This document shows positions 6,654 through 14,215 of a stretch of 17,989 nt of DNA, piece after piece. Each line of letters opens with the position of its first letter. The stretch's first letter is position 1. The DNA lies in NCBI GenBank assembly GCA_026418955.1, contig JAOAAI010000056.1:1-17989 (forward strand), in the 5' to 3' direction. The translations under genes were made by a program, and so were the position numbers. This DNA comes from Candidatus Goldiibacteriota bacterium (GTDB lineage: Bacteria; Oederibacteriota; PGYV01; DSYL01). The notes beneath the pieces were generated by a model. That model ran no database searches. It was not told where the DNA came from and saw only the letters and a list, made by a program, of their open reading frames with translations.

Positions 6654-8690
6654 TTAATTATTAATAAACATTTTTAATGCTTTGATATTTGAATCAATAT
6701 CGGTTCTATTAGGATTTATTTTTTTTACCATTTCAAAAGCATTTAGTGATTGTTTATAATCTTTAAGTGTGTAATATGTAACCCCAAGATTATACCATGC
6801 ATTTTCATAATCGTATTTCATCTCTATGCATTTTTTGTATTGAAGAATTGCAGCATCGTATTTTTGAAGATTATAATAGGCGTTTCCTATATTATAAACA
6901 TATTCATAGTCGGAGGGAAATAATTTATGTGCAAGTTTAAAATAATACAGTGATAATTCATAAAACAGATTATCTTCAAAAAATGTTCCAGCAGAATTAG
7001 CAGCAACTGACATATCTTTTGCATAAAGATCCTGATATTTTTCAGGATAAAAATTTTTTTCAATGTTATAAATGCCACGTAAATTATAAAATTTCCACAT
7101 ATTGAAATTTGTGACTATATATCTGTCGCTTATATAAGCAAATTCCATAGGAAGAACTCTATGTACAATACCTTTTGGCATGATTTTCATTGTATTATCA
7201 ATAGAGTTTTCTTCTGGTTTGTTATATGAAAAATAAATATTAAAATTTGCCAAATTTAATTTAATAATTGCGTTAATTATATAACCAATTGATTCTGTTC
7301 CTACTTTTCTGGTTATTATTGGAACTCTTATTTCAGGATTTTGTTTTACAATATTATCTCTCACCCATTTCATAGGTAAAACAGGAGTTCCTATTATTGT
7401 TACATCATTTCTGAATTTTTTTACATATTTTAGATACCAGCAGGGGAAAACAATACCATCACCAGCCATGAATAAAATAGAATTTTTTTCAACTGAAGCC
7501 AGTAAATTTTTATTATAATCATAAGGAGAAAAATATCTGCTTTTATTTAAAATTTTCGTAAATATGGTGATTTGAGATAAAAAAAGTAAAAGAAAAATAA
7601 CAAAAACAACAATACTATTTTTTAATTTTTTGTAGATGAAATGAAAACCCAACCCTATAAGAATTGAAAAAGAAAAATAAATTGGTGTTATATATGTTTC
7701 CATGATATAAAGGTGGTCTTTTTTAAGATTCAGATAAAACGAGGTTATTAAAAGAAAAGAAATCGGAATCAATATGAGATACCAGAATAATATTCTATTA
7801 ATTCTGTATAACAGTAAAGAACCGAAAAATATAAAAATATATCCTACAAAAAGATTTTCATATAAAGATGCAGAGAAAAATTTAACCGCTTGAAAAAAAG
7901 TATTGAAAAAAGAACGCGTTATTTCTGACCTTATATATTGATAACGTGTAATAACTTCAATGAAATTGGAAAGTGTTGAAGGGTCGCCCCAGTTTAATAT
8001 TGCCATTTTTGCGCGAATCGGAAGATATATATATATAAATAAACCACAAAAGAAAAAAAATAGGCAGAAAAACCATAATTTAATATTTAAACTTTTCAGA
8101 TTATAAGATTTTGAAAGAAAAAAAACATAAGTTGGTAATAAAGCTAGTTGGAGCATTAGATGATTACCAAGAGAAAGACCAAAAAATAAGAAAAATAAAA
8201 AAAGGTTTTTTTTTATATTTTGTGAAGAATAAATATTTAATAAAAAAATTGAAATTAATATTACAAAGAAAAGGTTTAAAATATAAATACCTCCCTTTGC
8301 AATTATTGATTGCTGCATGATTGTAAAACCGCTTATAAATAAAAAAGATGGATAAAAAGAAAGTAAATTTTTATCAGATAAATTTAAAATTAATAATAAT
8401 TTTGTAAAAAAAAAGTAAATCAATACAAAACATAAAATAGATACAAATATAGTGAAAAGATAAACCCTATATGAAATATCACCAATAGGAATAAATGTGA
8501 AGAGTTTTGCTAATAAAGAAAACAAAGGATAACCAGGTGGATGTTGAATTCCAAGAGTGTATGAAACAGTTATAGTTTCTCCGCAATCGCCAGAATAAAC
8601 GGATGGTGGAACCATTGATATGAAAATGAAGAAAAAAAATAATGATGAGGTTAATAGAAAAAAAATTTTTTGTTTTTCTGATAAAACCAT
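6654..8690 (-). CDS. DUF2723/GT117-type membrane protein with C-terminal TPR repeats
   Basis: The 678-residue protein has about ten or more hydrophobic segments in residues 8-390. The DUF2723 signature is in the first outer loop: SGDCGETITVSYTLGIQHPP at residues 33-52, with D35, E38 and the HPPG motif. That family belongs to the GT-C fold and includes protein O-mannosyltransferase-like enzymes. A soluble part of about 290 residues follows and ends in at least two TPR units (about 597-670; YNIGNAYYNLQKYDAAILQY and WYNLGVTYYTLKDYKQSLNA). TPRs suggest a protein partner. The ATG is 2 bases after the pilZ stop codon and there is no strong ribosome site, so translation is probably coupled to pilZ. 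The glycosyl donor and acceptor cannot be told from sequence. The gene ends 11 bases from the stop of the convergent MerR-GGDEF gene. Confidence 0.8.
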   Translation of the reverse strand: MVLSEKQKIFFLLTSSLFFFFIFISMVPPSVYSGDCGETITVSYTLGIQHPPGYPLFSLLAKLFTFIPIGDISYRVYLFTIFVSILCFVLIYFFFTKLLLILNLSDKNLLSFYPSFLFISGFTIMQQSIIAKGGIYILNLFFVILISIFLLNIYSSQNIKKNLFLFFLFFGLSLGNHLMLQLALLPTYVFFLSKSYNLKSLNIKLWFFCLFFFFCGLFIYIYLPIRAKMAILNWGDPSTLSNFIEVITRYQYIRSEITRSFFNTFFQAVKFFSASLYENLFVGYIFIFFGSLLLYRINRILFWYLILIPISFLLITSFYLNLKKDHLYIMETYITPIYFSFSILIGLGFHFIYKKLKNSIVVFVIFLLLFLSQITIFTKILNKSRYFSPYDYNKNLLASVEKNSILFMAGDGIVFPCWYLKYVKKFRNDVTIIGTPVLPMKWVRDNIVKQNPEIRVPIITRKVGTESIGYIINAIIKLNLANFNIYFSYNKPEENSIDNTMKIMPKGIVHRVLPMEFAYISDRYIVTNFNMWKFYNLRGIYNIEKNFYPEKYQDLYAKDMSVAANSAGTFFEDNLFYELSLYYFKLAHKLFPSDYEYVYNIGNAYYNLQKYDAAILQYKKCIEMKYDYENAWYNLGVTYYTLKDYKQSLNAFEMVKKINPNRTDIDSNIKALKMFINN

Positions 8691-8692
8691 TT

Positions 8693-9079
8693 TTAATTGA
8701 AATGTTCTACCAATTTATCTATATCTTCTTTGTTCCCTTTTATTATAATAAGTCCTGCTGAAAATCTGCCAAAGATTTTATAGGCATTTCTTTTTGTCCA
8801 AGCAATTTTTACTTCAAATTTCATCGGATTGTTTTTGGATACAATTGTTTCATCTGTAACGAAAAGGTCAAGAATTGTTCTTTCTGGTAAAATATAATCA
8901 TAATTAATTAAAATACCACTTTGGCTAACATTTATTGTTGTTGCTCTAAATGTCTCTCCTGGTTTAATTTTTGACTTTTTATCAATAAGATCATCGGGTA
9001 GACTTTTTACAATACAATCTACCTGAATAATTTTTGTATATCTTGGAAATTTCCTTAATTCTTTGTATTGTCTTCTCAT
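8693..9079 (-). CDS. PilZ-domain protein, predicted cyclic-di-GMP receptor
   Basis: The protein has 128 residues and is a stand-alone PilZ domain. Both cyclic-di-GMP-binding motifs are intact: RKFPR (RxxxR, residues 9-13) and NVSQSG ([D/N]xSxxG, residues 50-55). The rest fits the beta-barrel (for example FEVKIAWTK, FGRFSAGLIII). The start is the ATG at 9079, because AGGTGG lies 4 bases upstream (minus strand, 9089-9084). The frame stays open further upstream only because it runs through the tRNA gene; the extra residues are translated tRNA. It is a cytoplasmic protein with no membrane segment. It is tightly linked to the DUF2723 gene (2-base gap) and lies 23 bases after the tRNA-Leu. It may control the glycosyltransferase in response to cyclic-di-GMP, which is inferred from context only. 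Confidence 0.85.
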   Translation of the reverse strand: MRRQYKELRKFPRYTKIIQVDCIVKSLPDDLIDKKSKIKPGETFRATTINVSQSGILINYDYILPERTILDLFVTDETIVSKNNPMKFEVKIAWTKRNAYKIFGRFSAGLIIIKGNKEDIDKLVEHFN

Positions 9080-9102
9080 AATGCCACCTATTTTTTTATA
9101 TT

Positions 9103-9190
9103 TGGTGCCGGAGGTCGGATTTGAACCGACACGCTTTTTGAGGGCGGGGGATTTTGAGTCCCCTGTGTCTGCCAGTTTCACCACTCCGGC
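9103..9190 (-). tRNA. tRNA-Leu (anticodon CAA)
   Basis: The minus strand folds as a class II tRNA of 88 bases. The acceptor GCCGGAG pairs 7/7 with CTCCGGC, followed by discriminator A and an encoded CCA. The anticodon stem GGGGA/TCCCC carries the loop CTCAAAA, giving anticodon CAA for leucine UUG codons. A long variable arm (CGC...GCG) follows, and a T arm GTCGG-TTCAAAT-CCGAC. A consensus promoter lies just upstream and there is no U-run terminator before pilZ. Confidence 0.95.
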
Positions 9191-9201
9191 TTTTTTTATT
9201 A

Positions 9202-9229
9202 ATTATAATTTATTTTAACCAAAAGTCAA
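9202..9229 (-). promoter_or_regulatory. Strong sigma70-type promoter of the tRNA-Leu/pilZ unit
   Basis: On the minus strand, TTGACT (9229-9224) and TATAAT (9207-9202) are separated by 16 bases. The predicted start is about 5 bases before the mature tRNA 5' end at 9190, as expected for a tRNA promoter. Confidence 0.75.
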
Positions 9230-9374
9230 ATAAAAAGTAAAATAATGTTTTATTATAAACCTAACAAAATATGAATATTATTTTTGAAATTTAGATAACT
9301 ATTATTTGCTAAAAAAGTTTTATTAATTATGTTTTTTATATTTTAAATTAGATTCAAATTAATTTAAAAAAGCC

Positions 9375-9402
9375 TTGAAAAAAAATCATTTTAGTATAAA
9401 AT
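9375..9402 (+). promoter_or_regulatory. Probable promoter of the purSQLF operon
   Basis: TTGAAA (9375-9380) and TAAAAT (9397-9402) are spaced by 16 bases. The leader would be about 37 bases, too short for a purine riboswitch. I see no riboswitch-like structure or obvious operator in the 255 bases between the tRNA and purS. Confidence 0.45.
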
Positions 9403-9445
9403 AAATTGACTTATTTTAATTCAAAACTATTTGAGGTGATTAATT

Positions 9446-9688
9446 GTGGCGCATGTTAAAATAATTGTTACTTTAAAGGATGGTGTTCTTGATCCTCAGG
9501 GTAAAACTGTTAAATTTGCACTTGAAAAGATGGGATATAAAAAAATTGAAGATATAAGAATTGGGAAATATATTGAAATTGAAATAAAAAATGATAAAAA
9601 AGAAAAACTTGAAAAAGAAATAGATGAAATATGCGATAAACTTTTAGCAAATCCAAATATAGAAAAATATAAATTTTCAATTGAATAA
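9446..9688 (+). CDS. purS: Phosphoribosylformylglycinamidine synthase subunit PurS
   Basis: This 80-residue protein is the small structural subunit of the three-part FGAM synthase (PurS-PurQ-PurL), which performs step 4 of purine synthesis in the cytoplasm. PurS bridges the ammonia-producing PurQ and the ATP-dependent PurL. The family pattern is clear: VTLKDGVLDPQGKTV near the N-terminus, then an ALEKMGY helix and a VRIGKYIEIE-like strand (IRIGKYIEIE). The start is a GTG at 9446, supported by GAGGTGAT at 9433-9440, an almost complete match to the anti-Shine-Dalgarno sequence. It is the first gene of purS-purQ-purL-purF, with a 25-base gap to purQ. Full length for the family and nothing unusual apart from the GTG start. 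Confidence 0.95.
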   Translation: MAHVKIIVTLKDGVLDPQGKTVKFALEKMGYKKIEDIRIGKYIEIEIKNDKKEKLEKEIDEICDKLLANPNIEKYKFSIE

Positions 9689-9713
9689 ATAATTTTTATT
9701 TAATGGAGAATTG

Positions 9714-10412
9714 ATGAAGGCAGGAGTGATTGTTTTCCCTGGTTCAAACCGTGATGCTGATTGTATGTGGGCATTGCAAGACATACTGGGGGTTAATACA
9801 GAATATATATGGCATGAAAATAAAAATATAAAAAAATATGATTTGATAGTTATACCTGGCGGTTTTTCTTACGGTGATTATTTAAGATGCGGAGCAATAG
9901 CCAGATTTGCAAAGGTTATGGAAAGTATACAAGAATTTTCATCAAAAAAAAATAAATTCATCTTAGGCATATGTAATGGATTTCAGATTTTACTTGAAGC
10001 TGGTTTGCTCCCAGGAGCAATGTTGATGAATAAAACATTAAAATTTATATGTAGATATGTAAATATTGTTACGGAAAATAATAATACACCTTTTACTGGT
10101 AAAATGAAAAAAGGTCAAGTATTAAGAATTCCAATAGCTCATAATGAGGGAAATTACTATTGCGACGAGACAATATTAAATAACCTAATAAAGAATGATT
10201 GTGTTGTTTTTAGGTATTCTGATGAAAATGGTAATGTAAATGATAATACTAATCCAAATGGCGCATTATATAATATTGCAGGTATTATTAATAAAGATGG
10301 CAATATTCTTGGTATGATGCCGCATCCTGAAAGAGCTATGATAAAAGAACTAGGTTCAACAGATGGTAGATTGATTTTCGAATCAGTGATTAAATATATA
10401 AAAAATAATTAA
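9714..10412 (+). CDS. purQ: Phosphoribosylformylglycinamidine synthase, glutaminase subunit PurQ
   Basis: The 232-residue class I glutamine amidotransferase hydrolyses glutamine and passes ammonia to PurL. The nucleophile elbow GICNGFQ places the catalytic cysteine at C87. The histidine-glutamate pair is in MMPHPERAM (H204, E206). VIPGGFSYGDYLRCGAIAR (residues 46-64) is the family signature. The chosen start is the ATG at 9714, with GGAG 5 bases upstream; a TTG at 9711 is too close to that site. It is full length with all catalytic residues. It follows purS by 25 bases and is separated from purL by 118 bases. Confidence 0.96.
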   Translation: MKAGVIVFPGSNRDADCMWALQDILGVNTEYIWHENKNIKKYDLIVIPGGFSYGDYLRCGAIARFAKVMESIQEFSSKKNKFILGICNGFQILLEAGLLPGAMLMNKTLKFICRYVNIVTENNNTPFTGKMKKGQVLRIPIAHNEGNYYCDETILNNLIKNDCVVFRYSDENGNVNDNTNPNGALYNIAGIINKDGNILGMMPHPERAMIKELGSTDGRLIFESVIKYIKNN

Positions 10413-10517
10413 AGTATAGAAAATGTTTTATCCATAAAAATTTTGTATATTACTTTTCGCTTTATATAGAAAAAATTGTAATATTTTTTATATATTTTTA
10501 AATTTTTTATCAATAAT

Positions 10518-10521
10518 GGAG
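10518..10521 (+). promoter_or_regulatory. Ribosome binding site that sets the purL start
   Basis: GGAG lies 9 bases before the ATG at 10531. The upstream in-frame ATG at 10516 overlaps this site and has only AT-rich sequence before it, so 10531 is the better start. Confidence 0.7.
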
Positions 10522-10530
10522 AGTAAACTA

Positions 10531-12783
10531 ATGGATTATAATGTTAAAATTACAGATGAGATTATAAAAGAACACAATCTTAAAAAAGACGAATATGAAC
10601 TTATATTAAAAATTTTAAATCGTCCACCTACAATTGTAGAACTTGGAATATTTTCAGCAATGTGGTCAGAACATTGCAGCTATAAACATTCAAAACCAAT
10701 ATTAAAGAAATTACCAACAAAAGGCAAATCCATTTTACAAGGACCTGGTGAGAATGCTGGTATTATCCATGCAACTAAAAATTTAGCAATTGCTTTTAAA
10801 ATTGAATCTCATAACCATCCCTCTGCAGTTGAGCCGTTTCAGGGAGCTGCAACAGGGGTGGGTGGGATACTACGCGATGTTTTTACTATGGGAGCAAGAC
10901 CTATTGCCATACTTGATTCTTTAAGATTTGGAAAACCTGAGGCAAAAAACACACAGAGATTAATGCCTAGTGTTGTCAAAGGTATTGCTTTTTATGGAAA
11001 TTGCGTTGGAATTCCTACGGTTGGTGGTGAGACAATTTTTGAAGATTGTTATGAAACAAATTGTCTTGTAAATGTTATGACAATTGGAATTGTTGAAAAG
11101 AAAAAAATTAGAAAAGGAATTGCAAAGGGTATAGGAAATCCTGTTATATATATTGGTGCTGCAACTGGGAGGGATGGTATACATGGAGCATCATTTGCAT
11201 CTGCTGAACTTACAGAAGAGAATCAAGAAAGACGTTCTTCGGTACAGGTTGCAGATCCTTTCATGGAAAAACTTCTTTTGGAAGCAACTCTTGAATTAAA
11301 TGATAAAGGACTAATAGTTGGAATACAAGATATGGGTGCTGCAGGGCTTACATCATCATCCGTTGAAATGGCCAATAGGGGCAAAGTTGGAATTGAATTA
11401 AATATTGATAAAGTTCCTAAAAGAGAAACAGGTATGAATGCTTATGAAGTGATGCTTTCTGAGTCACAGGAAAGAATGTTGATGATAACAGAAAAAGGTA
11501 AAGAAAAAAAGATTGAAAAGATTCTTAAAAAATGGGGGTTGCATGCTGTTACAATTGGCAGGGTTATTAAAAAACCATATATCATAGTAAAAGAAAATGG
11601 AAAAATAGTAGCAGAAATTCCTGTTTCTCCACTTGCCGATAGCAATCATAAATATTTTCCTTTGAAAAAACAAAAAGGAATAAAACCTAAATATCTTGAA
11701 AATATAAATATTAATTATGATTTAGTTCCAGTCCCTAAAAATATAGAAGATGTTTTAATTAGATTAATTGGTTCTCCAAATATTGCCTGTAAATCAGCAA
11801 TATGGCAGCAGTATGACCATATGGTTAGAACAAATACTTGGACACTGCCTGGTTCTGATTCCGCTGTTATAAAGATAAAAGGAGAAAATCTTTTGATTGC
11901 AACTTCTGTAGATGGAAATGGTAGGTATACATATCTTGATCCTTATAGGGGCGGTGCAATTGCTGTTGCTGAAGCCGCGCGAAACGTGAGTATGAGTGGA
12001 GCCACTCCTGTTGCACTTACAAATTGTCTTAATTTTGGTAATCCAGAAGATCCAGAAATATTTTATCAATTTGAAAAAGCTACAGAAGGTATGGCAGATG
12101 CTGCTAAAATTTTAAAAACACCAGTTACAGGTGGAAATGTAAGTTTTTATAATGAAGGCAAAGATGGAGCTATTTATCCAACACCAATTGTTGGAATGGT
12201 GGGTTTTATAAAAGGAACACGATATGTTAAACAGTATTTTAAAGATCCAGAGGATATTATTTTACTTTTAGGTCAAACAAAAGATGAGTTAGGAGCTTCT
12301 GAATATTTAAAAGAAATACATGGTTTGATAAAAGGACCGGTTCCAGAGATTGATTTAAAACTAGAATCACAAATCCAGAAGACAGTTAGAAATGGAATAA
12401 AAGCAGGAATTATAAAATCAGCGCATGATATTTCAAAAGGTGGATTAGCTATTGCTCTTGCTGAGTGTTGCATATCCGCAAAATTACATGGAGAAAGAAA
12501 TATTGGAGCATTTGTTGAAATACAAAGTGATATAAGAATTGATTCGTTACTTTTTGGAGAAACACAATCACGTGTAATAATAACAACATCAAAAAAGGAT
12601 TTAAATGCGATGAAAAAGATTGCAGCTGAAAATAAGGTGGTGTTGACTGAAATAGGCAAAACAGGCGGCGATAGACTTATAATAAATATTGATTGGGCCG
12701 CAAAAAAATGTTCCCAGAAGATAAATATAAAAATATCGGATCTTGAAAATATTTGGATGAACGGAGTTAATAAATATGTTTGA
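10531..12783 (+). CDS. purL: Phosphoribosylformylglycinamidine synthase, synthetase subunit PurL
   Basis: The 750-residue protein is the small-type PurL that works with separate PurS and PurQ. It converts FGAR, ATP and ammonia to FGAM. Key motifs are SEHCSYKHSKP (residues 46-56, with the conserved histidine H48), GPGENAG (71-77), ESHNHPSAVEPFQGAATGVG (92-111) and RDVFTMGARP (115-124). The second half repeats the AIR-synthetase fold, with LTNCLNFGNPE and PVTGGNVSFYNE. The stop overlaps the purF start by 8 bases (12776-12783), so the two are translationally coupled. The frame is intact across 2.2 kb of A/T-rich sequence. This argues that the frameshifts in the nearby phosphate and rhodanese genes are real rather than general sequencing error. 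Confidence 0.97.
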   Translation: MDYNVKITDEIIKEHNLKKDEYELILKILNRPPTIVELGIFSAMWSEHCSYKHSKPILKKLPTKGKSILQGPGENAGIIHATKNLAIAFKIESHNHPSAVEPFQGAATGVGGILRDVFTMGARPIAILDSLRFGKPEAKNTQRLMPSVVKGIAFYGNCVGIPTVGGETIFEDCYETNCLVNVMTIGIVEKKKIRKGIAKGIGNPVIYIGAATGRDGIHGASFASAELTEENQERRSSVQVADPFMEKLLLEATLELNDKGLIVGIQDMGAAGLTSSSVEMANRGKVGIELNIDKVPKRETGMNAYEVMLSESQERMLMITEKGKEKKIEKILKKWGLHAVTIGRVIKKPYIIVKENGKIVAEIPVSPLADSNHKYFPLKKQKGIKPKYLENININYDLVPVPKNIEDVLIRLIGSPNIACKSAIWQQYDHMVRTNTWTLPGSDSAVIKIKGENLLIATSVDGNGRYTYLDPYRGGAIAVAEAARNVSMSGATPVALTNCLNFGNPEDPEIFYQFEKATEGMADAAKILKTPVTGGNVSFYNEGKDGAIYPTPIVGMVGFIKGTRYVKQYFKDPEDIILLLGQTKDELGASEYLKEIHGLIKGPVPEIDLKLESQIQKTVRNGIKAGIIKSAHDISKGGLAIALAECCISAKLHGERNIGAFVEIQSDIRIDSLLFGETQSRVIITTSKKDLNAMKKIAAENKVVLTEIGKTGGDRLIINIDWAAKKCSQKINIKISDLENIWMNGVNKYV

Positions 12784-14170
12784 TAAAATTCGTGAAGCTT
12801 GTGGGATTGTGGGTGTGTATGGTCATGAAGAAGCCTCAACAATTGCTTATCTAGGCCTTTACGCATTGCAACATAGGGGTCAGGAAAGCGCTGGCATTGT
12901 AACTGTTGATTCAAATTATAGGGCATATGAAGTAAAAGCAATGGGTTTAGTTTCAGAGATATTTAATAAAGAAAATCTTACATATCTAAAAGGTAAAATG
13001 GCCATAGGACATGTAAGATATTCTACCACCGGATCATCCGTTATTGAAAATGCCCAGCCAATACGGGTTAATTATATAAATGGGGTTCTTGTGGTTGCAC
13101 ATAATGGTAATCTTGTCAATGCAGATATAATTAGAGATGAACTTGAAAAATCAGGATCAATTTTTGAAACCACAGTTGATTCAGAGGTTCTCATACATCT
13201 CATAGCAAAGTATAATAAATTAAACTTTATTGATGCTGTTAAATGGTCATTAAATCAGATAAAAGGTGCATTTTCATTTCTTATAATGAACAATGATACT
13301 TTGATAGCAGCACGTGATCCAAATGGTTTTAGACCTTTAGAGATAGGTAAACTTAATGATGCGTATATTGTTGCATCAGAAACCTGCGCATTTGATCTTA
13401 TCAATGCAAAATGGATTGCAACAGTTGAGCCTGGTGAAATGGTAGTTTTTTCAAAAAGAGGTATGAAAGCAATCAGATTTGCAGAGAGACAGCGCAGTGC
13501 AATGTGTGTTTTTGAGTTTATTTATTTCGCTCGGCCTGATTCAATGATATTTCATAGATCTGTAAATGATATAAGGCGTGGTCTTGGATATCAACTTGGT
13601 AAGGAAGCTCCTGTTGCAGCAGATGTTGTCATACCTGTTCCTGACTCTGGTGTTTGTGCAGCAATTGGTTATGCTGAAGCAACAGGTATAAAATATGATA
13701 TGGGACTTATCAGAAATCATTATGTAGGTAGAACTTTTATTGAACCATCACAGGAGATAAGGGATTTTGGAGTAAAATTGAAATTAAATCCAGTTAGAGA
13801 AATAATACAAAATAAGAGGATTGTTGTGGTTGATGATTCAATAGTTCGCGGAACAACAAGTAAAAAAATAATTAAAATGATAAGAAACGCGGGAGCAAAA
13901 GAAGTTCATTATAGAATATCATCTCCACCCATTATTAATCCATGTTTTTTTGGTATGGATTTTCCAACACGCAGTGAACTCATTGCCAATACGCATACAG
14001 TGGAAATGATAAGAAAATTTTTAAGAGCCGACTCACTAGCCTACCTATCCATTGAAGGACTTATAAAAACAGTAGGTGGTAGAAAAGATAAATTCTGTAT
14101 GGCTTGCTTTGATGGTGATTATCCGGTAGATTTCCGTGAAGGGCAGAGCAAATTTAGTTTTGAAAAATAA
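12776..14170 (+). CDS. purF: Amidophosphoribosyltransferase PurF, iron-sulphur type
   Basis: The 464-residue enzyme makes phosphoribosylamine from PRPP and glutamine, the committed step of purine synthesis. It is the Bacillus type. An 8-residue propeptide (MFDKIREA) precedes the catalytic cysteine C9 in CGIVG. RGQESAG (34-40) belongs to the glutaminase domain. The PRPP loop is VVVDDSIVRGTTSKK (350-364). Four cysteines fit the [4Fe-4S] cluster ligands: C244, C390, C441 and C444 (the last two as CMAC). In Bacillus subtilis this cluster makes the enzyme oxygen-labile. The GGAG ribosome site lies inside the end of purL, 9 bases before the ATG. It is the last gene of the operon and faces mnmG. Confidence 0.97.
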   Translation: MFDKIREACGIVGVYGHEEASTIAYLGLYALQHRGQESAGIVTVDSNYRAYEVKAMGLVSEIFNKENLTYLKGKMAIGHVRYSTTGSSVIENAQPIRVNYINGVLVVAHNGNLVNADIIRDELEKSGSIFETTVDSEVLIHLIAKYNKLNFIDAVKWSLNQIKGAFSFLIMNNDTLIAARDPNGFRPLEIGKLNDAYIVASETCAFDLINAKWIATVEPGEMVVFSKRGMKAIRFAERQRSAMCVFEFIYFARPDSMIFHRSVNDIRRGLGYQLGKEAPVAADVVIPVPDSGVCAAIGYAEATGIKYDMGLIRNHYVGRTFIEPSQEIRDFGVKLKLNPVREIIQNKRIVVVDDSIVRGTTSKKIIKMIRNAGAKEVHYRISSPPIINPCFFGMDFPTRSELIANTHTVEMIRKFLRADSLAYLSIEGLIKTVGGRKDKFCMACFDGDYPVDFREGQSKFSFEK

Positions 14171-14191
14171 AATAAAATAAAATAAAATAAT
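14168..14191. repeat. TAAAA pentanucleotide microsatellite at the purF stop codon
   Basis: TAAAA repeats head to tail about four and a half times, beginning with the purF stop codon. It sits in the 45-base convergent gap between purF and mnmG. No GC-rich terminator hairpin is visible there. A short AT hairpin (AAAAATA / TATTTTT) follows at about 14206-14222. Confidence 0.8.
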
Positions 14192-14215
14192 TTCCTTTGA
14201 CATATAAAAAATAAT

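Noticed and set aside
9080..9184. Upstream extension of the PilZ reading frame, beginning MVKLADTGDSKSP
   Set aside because: This stretch is the tRNA-Leu gene read as protein. The ribosome site directly before the ATG at 9079 and the PilZ RxxxR motif near that start fix the true N-terminus.
9231..9445. Purine riboswitch or PurR operator before purS
   Set aside because: No conserved purine-riboswitch core or paired arms could be found, and the predicted leader is only about 37 bases.
12273..12941. Minus-strand open frame of 222 codons opposite the end of purL and start of purF
   Set aside because: It lies entirely opposite two clear housekeeping genes, shows no domain, and is explained by codon bias of the plus-strand genes.
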